The notes below the pieces were generated by a model. The model saw nothing but the letters and a program-made list of their open reading frames with translations, was not told the origin of the DNA and did not search any database. The translations under genes and the position numbers were made by a program. Positions 25,401 through 39,378 of a stretch of DNA of 64,000 nt are shown one piece after another (the stretch's first letter is position 1; each line of letters opens with the position of its first letter). The DNA comes from Patagioenas fasciata (lineage: Eukaryota > Chordata > Aves > Columbiformes > Columbidae): the NCBI RefSeq assembly GCF_037038585.1, contig NC_092520.1:147311104-147375103 (forward strand), given 5' to 3'.

Positions 25401-28400
25401 TAAACAAGGAATTAAAAAAAAAAAAAACAAACAGAGGTATTAAGGAGTTTCTGCTGGAGCCTGGAAAATGATGGGTTGGGAGAAGGATCAGGTGGGGATC
25501 TGGACTAGGGCAGTGATATCGAGGAGGATAACAGCCTAGAACTGGTTAGAAACAGACCTGATCCAAGGCTGCCCAGAGTTCAAGCTCCAGTACAGAAAAA
25601 TTGTTAAGCAGGTGCTTAACTCCAGGCATGTAAATAGTTCCTGAATCACTGAGAATTAAATTAAGCCCACAAAAAGCTTTAATGAATTGAGACCAGACTG
25701 CTCAGCACCTTGCAGGCTGACCCCTTCTCTGTTTTTCTCCATGGTGCATCTTTCATCTGCTTGATATGTGCTTTAGCTATCGGCTCTGCGAGCTCAAGGG
25801 GCTGTTTCTTACAGCGCAGCAGTTGTGGATTCTGCTTGCACAAAAGGATTTTGGAAGCCTGAATTCAGATCAGCTTAAAGCAGAAACAAGGCTGAAAATT
25901 CCACACTTCTCCATGGACAAAAATTTTATCAGCAATGATAAACTGCTCCAGGACAGTCCAGAGGATTTTGGTTTGTGCTCAGATTTTCTTTGACAGTGAG
26001 ATCACACGAAATCAAAATAAAGACCTACTGAAAGATTTGTTTCAAAGTGAAAAATTATAAAAGAATATTTCATGAAAAACTAAAAATTTTTTTAAAAATG
26101 TTAGATTGGGTCTTTTCCTGGGATTTCCTTTACACAATTTCAGATAAACCAAAACCAGTTTACAAAAGGACTCAACATTTTACAGGATTGGCATTTTCTA
26201 ATGAAAACACTTTGAGCTGTCCTTCTCCCCTTGTATTTACCTGGTACCTTTTTATCTTTGTCATAACAAATATTGAAAATATATTGCTGATTTTCTGTAT
26301 GCCTGGTACAAGAAATTCCGATTTTTCATTCTCACCAGTAATTCACATGCTAGCCAATGCATGCTGTTCCTACTACTCCACAGTCCCCAGAACTGTCAAA
26401 TGACCTTTCCCTTCTCACCTCATCAGAAACTTCACCTCCAGCTTTGCTTGGCCTTGAAAACTCTACAGACTTTGACACTTTATCTTTTCAGAACATTTCT
26501 GCTGAGTCAGTTCTTTGTGGGGAAAAACAATAACAACATCAAAACAAATCAGAAAACAGTGTAGATCTTCCTCTGTACAGTCACAGTATTTAGTGTGTTT
26601 TATTAGGTCTTGTGGCTTCCTCTTATGATCCAAAGTGGTGGAGCCATAGATTACGGAATAATTTTCACTTTCACATAAAAAAAAAATTTAAAAACACTAA
26701 AACTAAAAAAAAAAAAAAAGGGTTGAAAGTAAGGTTTCAGTGTTCAAATGCAAAAGGAATTAAATGTACCACTGTTTTTAAGCTCATGCATTTCAGAGTA
26801 TCCTACAATGCTGGCAACATAGCAACTATCACCCCTGGATGCCATCCAACAACTTGCTACATTACTATTTTACTTCCTTATCAGAGGGCTTAGTCTCATC
26901 ACCTATCGTCCTGAAGTCCCCACCATAGCTCTGCCCCAGCTCCAGTTTGGACTTCACCACTGCCCAAAGAAAGCTCCACCATTTAGAAGAGAAAACACCA
27001 CAGGAAAGTCTCTGGCAACTTCCTAGAAGTTATTTTTCCTCCACACCCAGATGGTTTTGACTTGACAGTGACTCAAACTATCACCAGAAGACTTCTGGGT
27101 AGAAAGCTTATGCAAATGAAGCTCTTTTACCGACTATTCCTCCTCTTCTTCACCAACAGGTGGGAGCGGAGAGTTCCGTAGTTGAAGCCCCCGCCACTCC
27201 AGCAGGGTCCCCCAACCTCCCCTCACTCCTGCCCTCCTTGCAGAGGGTTCCCTTACAGCCCTTCTCAGATGAGCTACTGTCAGGCTGAGAGCCTCATCCA
27301 CACCCCTCTTAGAGCTGAGATCTGTAACTGGGAAGTTACTGCTGTGGCAAGTGAGGAAAAAGCTTTATCAAAAATGTTACACAGTTAAACATCTTAGAAG
27401 TGGTTAAAACTGAGCAGTATGGTGCCTACCAACAGAAGGTTCTTAGACTCCCAGACACTTTCAGGGACTCACCTTTTCTTGTGCAATACCGTGCACCGTG
27501 CACTTAGCAAGGTTAAATTCAATATACCTTTCCAGTCTTCTTTCCTTTACTTTTCCCCAGTGAAGATGAAGTTTTAAAAACTTAGAAAAATGAGATTATA
27601 ACTAAATGGAAAAACTCCAAGAGGGAGAGAATTAAACCAGTGACTGGAGTTCACAGGTGTTAGCATTATCTTCATGGGAGCTAGAAAGAAAATTGAATTG
27701 GTCTTTGTCTGTACCAGCTGGTGAATACCATGCTTCCATGAAAACCATGGCTTTTGTTTTTCACTGCTCAGTGACAGTTTGAAGGAAGATGCAGGTGACC
27801 ATGCAGGGTTCCATGCAGCGCTCAAACCACCAGCATCCCTAGCTGGTAGTCATGCTGACATTCTCTGAACATAAGTAGTCTGCTGATTGACAAAGCCTTT
27901 GAAAGCTCTTTGATGAAGAACCAATTTTTAGGAACAACATGGAGGCAAAACTCCCTATTGGTGCAGGAGATGATCATTCAAGCAAAGCCCTTGATCTGTT
28001 CCACTCTTCCATGATACACTCTTCCCATAGCTTTGCTTTTGGCTTTTCCTGAAGATAATGAACCCTTTTGACATCAGCACCTTTGTTCAGTGGCCTGTGA
28101 TTTGCAGGGGACTTGCCTTGGTGATGCAGCTCATCCCTTCCATGTTACCTTTTAGAGCAAATTTTTTTATTTCTCGCTTTTTTATAAAGTACTGTCTCCA
28201 TTAATAATGTTTTACAGATTATAAAAATTCCTAGGTGTAAAATATTAAGTCACATCACTGTGTAAGCAATGCCCCCAACATCTTTTGTTTCCTTTAAATC
28301 TTCAGCTAAAAGCATTTTATGTCATTTGGGTTGTCACTGATACTATGTTCTTTAACCTCAGCTCCTTATTTTGCTCAGATTACTGCCAGATTTCTCAATT

Positions 28401-31400
28401 CCCCCTCCTGCCAATTGAGATGATGCACTATCTCTGGGCCAGTACCATGCTGCAGCCTGTCAAAATGTGATGGAAGATGGCCCTGAATCCTTTCTTGACT
28501 TAAATCGCAGCTGTCATTTTCCATCAGTGCCCACTGTTGAAGCTTAGCTCCTGTTGGCACAACACCCTATGTAGAGTTTAAGCTGTGATTTTCACTGCTG
28601 GTCTCCACTTTTCACGGAACTGACACTTTTAAGTCCCCATCCACATGCCTCTTCACCCATAACAAAACAAACAACAACAAAAAAATTCACCTTCCTCTTG
28701 CTCCTCTGACTTTTATTCTTTGGTCCTATTGCCTCTGTGCCTAAGGTGTCACACAGTTCTCTCTGCTCATTCTCATTGCCAGGTCCACGCATTCACCACT
28801 ATTAAGCCATTGTTAGTACAAGCAGAAAACAAAACAATTCAGAAGAACCTTTTCCTAGGGTCTCACTGTCAAATGAGGAGCATTTGGAATAGGGTAGGTC
28901 TACCAGTAACATCTCCCCAGCATGAGACCTTGCTCTTAGGATGACACTTCATCTGCACTGGCTGGGGACCACTGTCCCAAGTGGGGTTAGTAACCACAGC
29001 CCAGGCTCCCATGATGGTACTGACCACACACGCAGCATTACAATGAGAGGCAGCAGGTGGGTCTGAACCGAAGGGCAGGGAGCCCAGGGAGGAAATTAGG
29101 TGGTACCATTCAGCATGCTGAGTGGCAGTCGCAGGACATCAGATGCCTTGCCACTGCCAAGTTTCTGTGGGGGTCGAGGAAGAGAGGGCAGCATGGAAAG
29201 GTCTGTGGAATGGTGAAGAGACTATCTTTTATAAGGAGAACCTTCCCTACATAAAAAACGGTAGAGGAGAAAGTGCACACTTGTTGTAAAGTGCTATCAG
29301 TGGGCTAGCTGTGTCACTTATATTACTTACCCTTTTACACTTCTTTTCCTCATCTCTTTCAGTTAGTTACATGTCCTGATCTCACAGGGTGAAAATGGGG
29401 AATACTTTTTCCAGAGCAGAAGCTGTTGCTCTGGCTTCATGTGAGTCGGTGTGAGAGCTAATTCAGCCAGAGCATTGCATTTTTTTTCAGTTGACCGTGG
29501 GATAAATGTCTCTCAAGTCTGACTCCTTTCCACAAGGCTGTAACGCATGTAGACTTACACCAAAAGAGCAATATGCCTTGGCAGGCTAACATCTGCCAGG
29601 TCTGGCTTCACTGTCTGAAGCTGTTAAAAATCTCATAACGCTTTCACTCTACCTTTCTATATGCTCCAAGCACTTTTTGTAACAGGTGAATGCCATGGAA
29701 GCTTTCACATATTTTTCCTCACAGCCCTCTTGTTGATGGAGAAGTGAACCACGTGTCTAAAATGACCAGGCTGCCCTAAGAGGAGGTGGAGCTGAACACA
29801 GGTCTCCTTGCTAGCACATGGACATGTGTTCAACTCTGCACAAACACAGATCCGTAGCACAATCTTTTCCCCAGCAACCTTGCAATACCACACATAAGAC
29901 AAGAGACACATGAAGCAAAGCAGGAAAACAATGGGACACAACTGAGCCAGTTCAGACCATGGACTTGCCTTCCCCGATCTCACGTCTCCAGCTATGCCCA
30001 GATTTCATTTATTGCTTTCCTTTTTTTCTTCCAGCATCAGGCCTGGGTTTGGTGCTTCCCCTGCCTCCCACTGTGTTCACACCAGAGCCCACTACTGGCA
30101 AGGGCCCAAGCAGCTGTGACATGGGGCTGTTTCAAGGAGGCTGAGCAGAGCTGAGCACAACCCTGCTACCCTCCTCTGTCCATCTGTCTGCATACCCCTC
30201 CCCCTGTCCTGAGCTCACACTGCCCTCCCTAGCACATACAAATGTCCATGCTGGCAAAGCCCCTTGGCAGAGGGGGCAAAAAGTGGCCAGCTCTGTGCCA
30301 AACCCATTGTTGGACACCCTGGTCTTCCCCTTCCCTCCTCAAAAAATATCTCCTCCACTTTGTCTGGGGTGAGTTGACCACCCAAGCACACTTGGCATGA
30401 TATCCCCTCCCATGGCACCAAGATCTGTCTCTGTCCTTGTGCCCACTTGTGCAAGAGTGGACAGTGGATGGTGCCAGCTAAATGGGTCCGTTGCTGATGG
30501 TTTTTTTCATACACGTGGAAGAATTACTTCGAGAATGTAAAAAAAAATGTTAAAGAAGCGGAAAAAAAACCCACGTCCCCAGGGTCCACAGGCAAAATCC
30601 AAAGCTGTAAGGAAAAGTGAGAGAGATGCAAGAACAGGACAAGTGTATATGATACTTCTCCACAAACGTTCTCATTTCCATCCTGCTCAGGAGACAATGG
30701 CAACCAGTGTGCCTGGCTAGACCCACCATCCTCTGCCTGTCGAACAGCTGGCAAAATTTACTGAATCAAACCTCAGAGCATGCCTGAGATGGACGTATGT
30801 CAAGATAACTGTATCTTCTTTCCTTGCAGACAGAGGAAAGCTATGTGATTTGCACGTGTCAGAGCTGAAACTACCAGGGAAACCCTGATCCTCAGTTAAG
30901 CTCTGACCACTAAAAACAGGGGCTCCCCTTAGAAGGCAACGTCCTGTTAAACAACAGATAGAAATATAAGCATTAGGCTGTGAGATAGCATTTCCCTTTC
31001 TGTCACATGAAAGATGAGTTCATTATAGAACATCCTCTCTCAAGCCTGTAGGGAAAAGCTTGGAGGTTCACAGATAAAACAGATTGAGTTATGTCTTCCT
31101 TCGCTTTAAGTGGGTACAAGGATTTTTATTGTCTGCAATGTTAGCAACATTGCATCGTCCAAAAGACCTTGTTCATTTATCAACTTTCTTAAAAATCTTT
31201 TGTTCACAAGCCTGCTTGTGTGTGTGAACACAGAAAAAAATCAGCTCTATCTAGTATCAGCCCGCAGCTGTTCAGTGACAGAAGGACTCAAAAGCTACGG
31301 ATATGAACATGGGAAAATCCACCCAAAGCAGAAGGAAGACACAAGTAAGCAACAGCTGCATGACAAGAATATGCTGTTTCTGCAGTGTGAGGAAAAAAAA

Positions 31401-32689
31401 AAAAAAAGGCACTGTAGTTATAGTAAGCATCAGAAAGTTGTCACCAAACATTATAGTTGTGATTCAGTTTAGAAGAAAAGCAAAATTACATCTTCTAACT
31501 TTCTCTAGGTATCTGATGCTTTTCTGGACATATGTTCTGATTCCCAGCAGGGTCTGGAAACTCTGAGCCAGGACTTGGGTCCTTTGAAACACTTTGAAGC
31601 ACTGGAGTCAGCAGATTTCAATCTGTCCCTGACTTTCACAGGGAAAAGGACAAGATGAGCAAAAAACCTGAGTCCTCCAAACCTGCTAAATCCTTTCAAA
31701 CCCTGTTTGTTTTTTTTTTTTTTAATGTTGATTATTCATAATATTGCTGGGCTTAGTCACAGCATGTTGGAATCAAGTTTTTTATGCTTCCTTAAACCAA
31801 ACAGATCCCAGGCACAGCAGATTTCTAAGTGTGTTTTCAGAGCACAGGTTGTCCATCAAGCAATTGTCCCTGAGACCCCACAGCCAGAACAGGAGACTAA
31901 CTCTGGCTTTCCCAGCTCTGAGGAGTTTCACCTTATATTTCTGCACGGACTCCATCCTTGTAGGCCCTCTACTTTGTAATTTACCACCTCAGCGATAAAC
32001 ATCTACTAAGAAACATAGCAGATCGACTGTGTAACATTTCTAAAAATAAACAATCTCTACTTGAGATATGCAAGAAAATATATAGAGCTAAATAACGCAA
32101 CAGAAGAGCCCATCTGCACTTTCCTGTACCTGGTTCTTCACCATCCTTTATCATATCCTTTCCAGGTCCTCTCAGGAGAACCTTCTTTCACTCCTGCACA
32201 AGGTCTCTCCACATGAAATTCAAGCCTTTCCTCTGCAGCTCCTGTTTTCAGGTACTGTCTCATTTTTGAAGGACTCACCTTTTGTAGAAGTATGTTTCTC
32301 TCTTCCTTATTTTCCTCCCTAAGTTTTCTTTGCATATGGCTTCTTAGCTCTGCTTCTAAGGGAATGCTTTTCCCTCAGTCCCTGCCTGCTCCAGAGAAGC
32401 TGGGTAGCCTGACCTTTTCGAGGATGGAGCAATTCCTGTGTTATCTGAAGCTAACGAGCCCATTCAGGTGCCAACAGTCTCTAATGGTCCATCTATTCAT
32501 AGACAGAGAAACCAGTTCCACTCCCTTCTTTCCTAGCGCAATGTTTGTGAGATAAGGGAACAACAAAAGACAGTCCTAGAATATAAGGGGGAGAGACAAT
32601 ATACGAAATGAAACTGGGATTCTATATTGTGCATAGATTATTTTAAAATAATACCTATCACATCCACTCTGACGAGGGAGATCATAGAA
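25401..32689. other. Gene-free stretch
   Basis: A-rich tracts near 25410 and 26676; otherwise no named feature. It could hide diverged CR1 pieces that I cannot resolve by eye. Confidence 0.55.
26676..26720 (+). repeat. A-rich tract
   Basis: Two A runs (10 and about 15) separated by tttaaaaacactaaaact. Confidence 0.75.
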
Positions 32690-32915
32690 TCACAGAATCA
32701 TAGAATAGTTTGGGTTGGAAGGGCCCTTTCAAAGGTCATCTAGTCCAACCCTCCTGCCATGAGCAGGGACATCTTCAACTAGATCAGGTTGCTCAGAGCC
32801 CCATCCAGCCTGGCCTTGAAAGTTTCCAGGGATGGGGCAACCTGTTCCAGTATTTTAACAGCCTCATTATAAAAAATTTCTTCCTGATGTCTAGACTGAA
32901 GGTCCTCTAGCCCAC
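32690..32915 (-). mobile_element. CR1 LINE 3' end
   Basis: It starts with atcatagaatcacagaatca, then gtttgggttggaagggccct, ctagtccaaccctcctgcca and ccatccagcctggccttgaa: a well-preserved reversed CR1 3' end and one of the youngest copies here. Confidence 0.95.
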
Positions 32916-33394
32916 TACCCTGACTGTCAGTGGACAATACCTAGGGAAGAGTTGAAGAATAGGATGAGGAGCTAACAACGTTGCCCCAGGAAACAACTGT
33001 TCAAAGGGGTTATTGACACATGAAGATGAGTTGAAAGCCCAGGTGAGAGTTTCAGCATACAGTGAAATGAGACAGTGGCACAACAGAGTTTTGCTGGGGG
33101 TACAGATTTTCAACATCAAGGATTAAAAAAAAGCGTAACTCACAACCAAGAATGGAGACAGGGGAGGAGACAGTGAAGGAGATCTGGAAGTTTCAATGAA
33201 GGAGAGTGGTATGGAATATGTGCTAGTGATTTTCTTAGTTAATAAGGTGGTTTAGTTCCATTTACCAATAAAACCCCTGTCTACAGATCCTGAACGCTAC
33301 TTCCTGATCTATGTATATGGAGTTACGTCAAGGGACAGCAACCACCTATCAATGCTTCTTGCTGTTTTTCAAATACTCAGGAAACTTCAAGGTG
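32916..33394. other. Gene-free stretch between two CR1 copies
   Basis: Nothing recognised. Confidence 0.55.
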
Positions 33395-33612
33395 ATGGAC
33401 AAATGTTGCAGCTGGGCAAACTCTGAGCAGGCACAAGGGAAAGGTTCTTCTTCCCTAAGAGTGGTACAGCAGCAAGACAGATTACCCAGAGAGGCTGTGG
33501 GATCCCTATCTTTGGACGTTTTGGCTGGACAAGGCCTTGGGCAACCCAATCTATCTTGCAAGGTGGTCCTGCTGTGCGCAGTGGACTGGACTAGATGACT
33601 TCCAAACTAACT
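33395..33612 (+). mobile_element. CR1 LINE 3' region
   Basis: Forward CR1: ttacccagagaggctgtggg, ggctggacaaggccttgggc and ggactggactagatgacttc occur in the expected order. Confidence 0.88.
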
Positions 33613-36600
33613 CTCCCTATGAGACACGTTTCTCTCAGACCTGTGCATATTTACATCCAGTAAAACAGATGAAAGGCAGCACCACCCTTTAGGGAGCATC
33701 AAGTCATGCACAGGAAGTTGTGCGTGCCTGTGAACGCCAACTTTAGAATCAGGGAAAACAGTAATCAAGCAAAAAGGTCTCCTAGTCAAAAGCAAAACAA
33801 AATGCCGTAGAAGTGAGGTAGCAGAGCTGCAGAGAGGAGAGGATGTTTCTTCTGATAGCCCTGGGAGAAGCAGCCCTTGAGAAATCACTCACCACCACCC
33901 TGATGCTGCCATCCCTGGCAAAGTGTTTTTTTGCTCCTGTGGGTTGCTGGAGGAGTTTTGGGAGTTGTCTAGGGGCAGCAGCAGCAGATTTTGCTGAGAC
34001 CTGTGAGAATTTCTTTCCACTTCAACAAGAGGGCAGCTATCACTTCAGCTGCTTTCCTGTCTCAGCCCCTGCCCAAGCGGCATCAGGAGTTTTGCCCAGA
34101 ACAAAAAGGAATCTCTTGAAGATTTCAGATGTACCTCAGACAAAGCAGACAAGACCTTCACCATGCCTAGCAAAACACCTCAGTCAGCCAAAAACTACCT
34201 GCATGAAAGTGCTGGGAGCTTAGATCTGGAATGGTTGGGGCTAGAGCTTGAAACAAAGACGTTCATCACCCCTTTGCAGAAAGGCAGAAGGTCAGTAGTC
34301 CCTGAGGTCTTTTTTCCTGGTTATTCACACAAGTACCCAGCAAAGCCTCAACAACGGCAGCAGTTTTGAGCCTGAGGAGCTGGGGTGGCAAGGGATGGTA
34401 AGGAGCTCATGGGTGAGAGGGGTTTCATACCACCCACCATTTCTTATCAAGAAAACCATGTCTTCAAAAGCCATGTGGCACCTGGGAAGTGACTGCAGAC
34501 TCTGGGTGTAATTGCCGCTGTGAAAAAGGGCACAGCCTTTCAAAATGCTTTAATTTCATGACTAACTTCAAAACGCTTAGTTCTTCATCTGTAGCACACT
34601 GGTGCTGAGACACTCCGTTACAGAAATAAATACTGCATTCACAAAAGAGAAGGAAAGAGAAAAAAGAAGCAAGTGATAGTGCTGCATTCAGGTGGTCATC
34701 AATATTATATGCAAGGTCATCTTTTTAGGCTATTATTGTTTTATAAGTAATTAAGTTTCCCACGTGCAGATGTAATTGACATAGAGCAGAGTAGTACAAT
34801 ATCTGAACTATTTATCTGTGGAATAGTTTTTAATTTACCAGTTTTAGAAGAGGAAATTAGCAAACAAAATTGTTTACTTAAATAGAGGGCTTTTATTTAC
34901 AGTGTTTTATTTTGGTTTACTCTTGTTTTGTTTTGGTTTGGTTTTATGTGCTTGTCTGCTTGTCAAGCAATAAAACTTTCTTCATTCTATTTGTTTGTTT
35001 GACTACATTAAGAAGACCCAAAGTCAACAGATCTAGAGAGTATTTCGTAGTCCCCAGAATGCAAGGGAGACATCCAAAATACCATATCAAAGGGTATTTA
35101 TGTCAGAATACTTGTGAAACTAATATTTTTGTTATGGACAGGTTTTGATGATTTTAAAGACGAAATAAGCCAAATGCTGAGGGGAAACATAATTTTTCTT
35201 TCCTTTAAAAATCCACCTATTTTTAGAACTCAGATGTGCTCTATATATCTGCACAGAATGAGATGTCCAATTTATGTCCATAACAAGTTGTCACTTAACA
35301 CAGTCATTCACATGGGTTCCAAACCAAAATCTCATACTGATGTAGCTCCATGCAAAGTTTCTTGCTATTTGCCAGACAATGTGTGCTTCGTATTTTTCAG
35401 TAAACCACCCAGCATGGGACCCTGTGCAATTCTCTCACTGCAGATTAACAGAATTGTTATACTTACTTTCAAAATACAGCTGCTTCTAGGAATAAATATG
35501 ATTAGTTTGCATCTAACAGCAATGTAAAGACAACCAAGACATGCAGTATCCTTTCCCGGTTCCCCATAAAAGGATCAATTTGCTATGAAGGTCTTCCTTT
35601 CCTCTCTCCTGTTTGTATATATAGACCTGGGCATGCTACAGGCATATATTAAATGTAAAATTTTTGCCTCAGCGTAGACAGAAAGAAAATACAATGGGAT
35701 TGAAGCTCCACATTTGTTTTGGTAAGAGTAAAACCACATATATTGGATCAAGACTGAGAGACCAGAGAGGAAGGTCAGAACATTACTTCTGAAGGAAGAT
35801 ATGTGACAGCAAGATGCTTAAAAAATTGGAGAAAAAAAGATCGTGTGTTTAATGTGGAAGCCTTCTTTGAATTCACTGTTACAAATATCCCAGAGACCAG
35901 GGAAATCACACAGCAGAATGCAAGAGGTTAAGATCACAGTCAATTTTAAGCAGAAAAGCAAGCTGATTCTGTCACCTTCAGATCCTATCATCCTGTTAGT
36001 GATGAAAGACGTATCAATGGTTCATACCTGTAATTTGTCAAAACGGTTCTTGCTCTGTCAAACATCTGCTCCAAAAGCCACACTGCTTCTCCCCACATCA
36101 CTTAGCAAAAAAAGAATGACTGTGTTTATGTACAGTTCTGCATACCAAGGGCCCGATCCTGTAAAAAATGTCAAGTGCTCTCCCTTTCAATTGATTTCCT
36201 GGTGTGTGGGAGGCACCTGTTACGTGTTCCTGCTCCCTGCAAATGTACAGCAGCCTTATCACCCAGCTCACCCAGGAGAGAATCGAGCCAGAAGCACTCA
36301 CTGCAAAGTACATGGCACCCCTGCAAGATAAGGCTGTGGTACCAGCAGAGTTAAGCAAAACAAAAACTTCTATGTCTCCCGCATAGCAAGAAAAATCCCA
36401 ATTCTAGACTTTCAGCTCCAGTAGAAATTTCTCATCAGTTCCAACTCCTTTGCTGCAGGATCTCACCTTAATTCTGCATGTGCCTGCGTTACCGCAGGTG
36501 ATAGGTTTTATACAGATCCATAGATCCAATACTTTTAAGGCCACAATGCATCACAGGGATTACGTATCTGATTTTTTTTGGTGTAACTAGTCACAGAACC

Positions 36601-38039
36601 CCACTCAGTAGCTCCTCCTTCAACTCTGCAACTGTGATTTGTGGTAGATTTTAATTTTTAGGCTTTAACCCCACCTAAACTTAAAGACACAACCCTAAAT
36701 AAGATACCAAGGGATCAATTAAACTTGCAGTTGAAAAGTTCACCTTGTTCACCTAAATGTACTGCTACCACTTTTGTCATCCTAAATCTGCCTGAACTTC
36801 TCTAGATTTCTCTAGTTTATGTTCATGTCCAACCCAGGAGTCTCTTTGGGCTAACTGCAATCAATCTATGAAGTCTTCCAGCCTCAAGCATGAGTCCCAG
36901 GTACACGATCATTCTTGTAGCTCTTCTTTTGAGTCCCTTCCCATCACCCCTAGTAAGAAATCTCTGAGTGGAGTTGTGCACTCCTTGCACTGGGCACTGC
37001 AAAAACACAGTTTCTAATTACTGCTCTGAAGAAGTTTAAGCTAAAGAATGAGAAAGAATAAAGAAGAAACTTTGCATAAAGCAGAAAATAGTAAATAATT
37101 AAATGTATGTTCAGCAATCACACATAATTCATTAGTTAATGCTGCAACTGTTGTGCCTGCATAAAATCACCCTCTAAAGACAGGTACAGTTTTATTACAG
37201 GATATATTTCACCTGCTCAGTAATTATGTTGTTTAAGGTGGCTGTTAATGATAAAGCAGCCACTACACATGTATTTAGAGTTGAAAATTGCCTGTACAAT
37301 TAAAAATAACTCCTTGAAAATGCATGGGCAATGCGCAGCAGTTCCTGAGGTATCCAAATAATTTTCTAGTCTTTAATCAGAAAACAGAGGAAAGAAAATA
37401 CGATTTTTATTATGTTGTTCCTGTTGAATGCACAGCATAGAATTATGGAATTTACCCTTGAACAGCTAAAAATCAGATATTTAAAATTAAAAATGAAAAA
37501 AAAGAAGAAAGAAACTACCAAGATAGGCTGCTTCCAGTGACTGAAGCTGGAATATTTTTATTTTAAATCTATTACACATTTTCTTATCCACAGTGTTTGT
37601 TTCCTTTCGGGGCTTTCCTCAGCTTGGACAGTGGAAATACATTCATCTGTTTCTTTTTTGGCTTCCAGTCGGTTTCACTTTCAGATTCTCACGTTTCACA
37701 CTCCAGTCTTCAGGTTTCAAGCACTGCAAGGGAATACTTATTTCATTTAAACAAACAAAAAACCTGCAGCTGCCGGCGCGCACACACAACATGTCTATTG
37801 GTCTGCGGTTCAAATGCAAAGCTTGATCCCATGCTGTCCCCCGAAGCACCTTCAAGATGGTTTTCTGGGATTCGCAAAGAAAATAAATGAAATAAATAGG
37901 AGTGATGACGAATTAAAGATCTATTTTTTAAAAAAACGCGAGTCACCGGGTTTTGAAGCGCTCTCGGACTAACACCAATAAAATACCATTACATATTACC
38001 GATTTCGTGATAACTGAGTGTGGGTTAATGGTGAGGAGA
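33613..38039. other. Gene-free stretch leading to the CpG domain
   Basis: No gene or transposon recognised. The part at about 37,060-37,480 is AT-rich with many TAAT cores and no visible repeats, and might be a conserved non-coding element. Confidence 0.55.
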
Positions 38040-38324
38040 CGTGACACCACAATTTGATGACCTGAAGAAAAGGGGCTCCCAAAACATAAGTGGTGACCGC
38101 GGCGCTGCTCTCGGGCGGCTGCGGTGAGGCTGGGGACAGGACGATCTCCTCCCACCGGGCTGTGGGGAGGGCCAGCAGCGCGGCTGTCCCGGGGCGAGGC
38201 GGCAGCTCCGCGCAGGGCGCAGCGCTGCTCCGCGGGAGCACCCACCTGAAGCTGCGCGCACCGCCGTTCCCGGAGCCGCCGACGGAAGAAGCATATCCGA
38301 CGATGCTTGATTTAATCATTTATG

Positions 38325-38332
38325 CTTTTATA
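38325..38332 (-). promoter_or_regulatory. TATA box candidate, - strand
   Basis: TATAAAAG on the minus strand, followed on that strand by an AT-rich stretch. With the plus-strand TATAAAAAGG about 310 bp away it forms a divergent pair. An antisense non-coding transcript could start here; no evidence beyond motifs. Confidence 0.3.
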
Positions 38333-38638
38333 CGGGCGAAGCAGCTCAGCAATAGAGGGGGAGCAAGTGCGAAAAGTTTTGGTTTTGTTTTGTTTTTTTT
38401 CCGGGGGGAAGGGTGGTATTTAACATATGGCACTCGGTAATCTCTACACGGAGGCTGTTAAAACATCTGCTGCCTCCAAACGCATGCAGCAGAGCTCGTG
38501 GGCACGGGGACAAGGCGAAGGGGGCAGCTCGGGCACGCCGGTTTCCGCGCCCGCGGGGCGCCCGACGGCCGCCCAGGCTGCCTACGCGCCCACCACGTTT
38601 CACAGGACCGGCGTTTCCCCTTTGGAAACGGTACGGAG

Positions 38639-38648
38639 TATAAAAAGG
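38639..38648 (+). promoter_or_regulatory. TATA box candidate, + strand
   Basis: TATAAAAAGG lies in CpG-rich DNA, 9 nt after an inverted repeat CGTTTCC/GGAAACG (38612-38618 and 38624-38630). It is about 2.6 kb upstream of the CCND2 start codon, so it would serve an upstream transcript if it is used. Confidence 0.35.
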
Positions 38649-39356
38649 CCGTCGCACCGGCGAAAAAGTGGTGGGGTTTTTTTGGTGTGTTTTGGTTTGT
38701 TTGGTTTTGTCTTTTTAATGACGTCGCTGCAGATCAGCGGCACCTCCGCGTGCAGAGCTGGCATGCTTCCATTTATTGATTTAGGGTTATGTTTTGTTTT
38801 TCCTTAATGGGACCCCCTCCCCAGCAAGGTGGCGGGGAGGCAGCTGCCCGCCCGCGAGGCTCTTGGGTGCTCTCCCGGCGGCCGCTCCATCGCAGGGAGC
38901 GGGGGCCCCCGCATCCCTCACCCTGTTCGCCGCCGCCGGCAGCCGCGCCGTGCCCCAGACATCACTCCATTTCGGAAAGTCGGTGCTGGACAATTAGGAC
39001 ACCCGTTGTCCTCCCCCCCGAAACCCACATAAATCACAATCGCTGCATTGTCGGGCTACAAAGCCAGACGGGAGCGCTTATGAATTTAAGTTTGGAGAAG
39101 GAAAACGTGCGCTGACACAACACGCTCCCTGTTCACAGGAGTAGCCAGGAAGGGGAAATGAATGGTAGAACTTAAAGAGCCTTTCATTGCGGAGCACGCC
39201 GCGCCGCAGCGGGTCCCCGCTCACCGCCCTCGACGTACGGCGGGGTGTACCCCCTCCTCGCTGCCTTCTTTCTCCCTCCTAACACGCGAGTCTTGCTGGG
39301 CAAAGCTCTGCCCAATTCCGCCTACGGTGGGCTCGGCCCCGGTAAGCTCCCGCCTC

Positions 39357-39378
39357 GGGGGGGTGGGCGGGCGAGGGG
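39357..39378 (+). other. G-quadruplex motif in the CpG domain
   Basis: Four G runs (7, 3, 3 and 4) separated by T, C and CGA, a textbook short-loop pattern, about 1.85 kb upstream of the CCND2 start codon. Confidence 0.7.

Noticed and set aside
35843-36331. 162-codon open frame upstream of CCND2
   Set aside because: No family resemblance, no suitable splice sites or promoter noted, and normal for chance in 64 kb.
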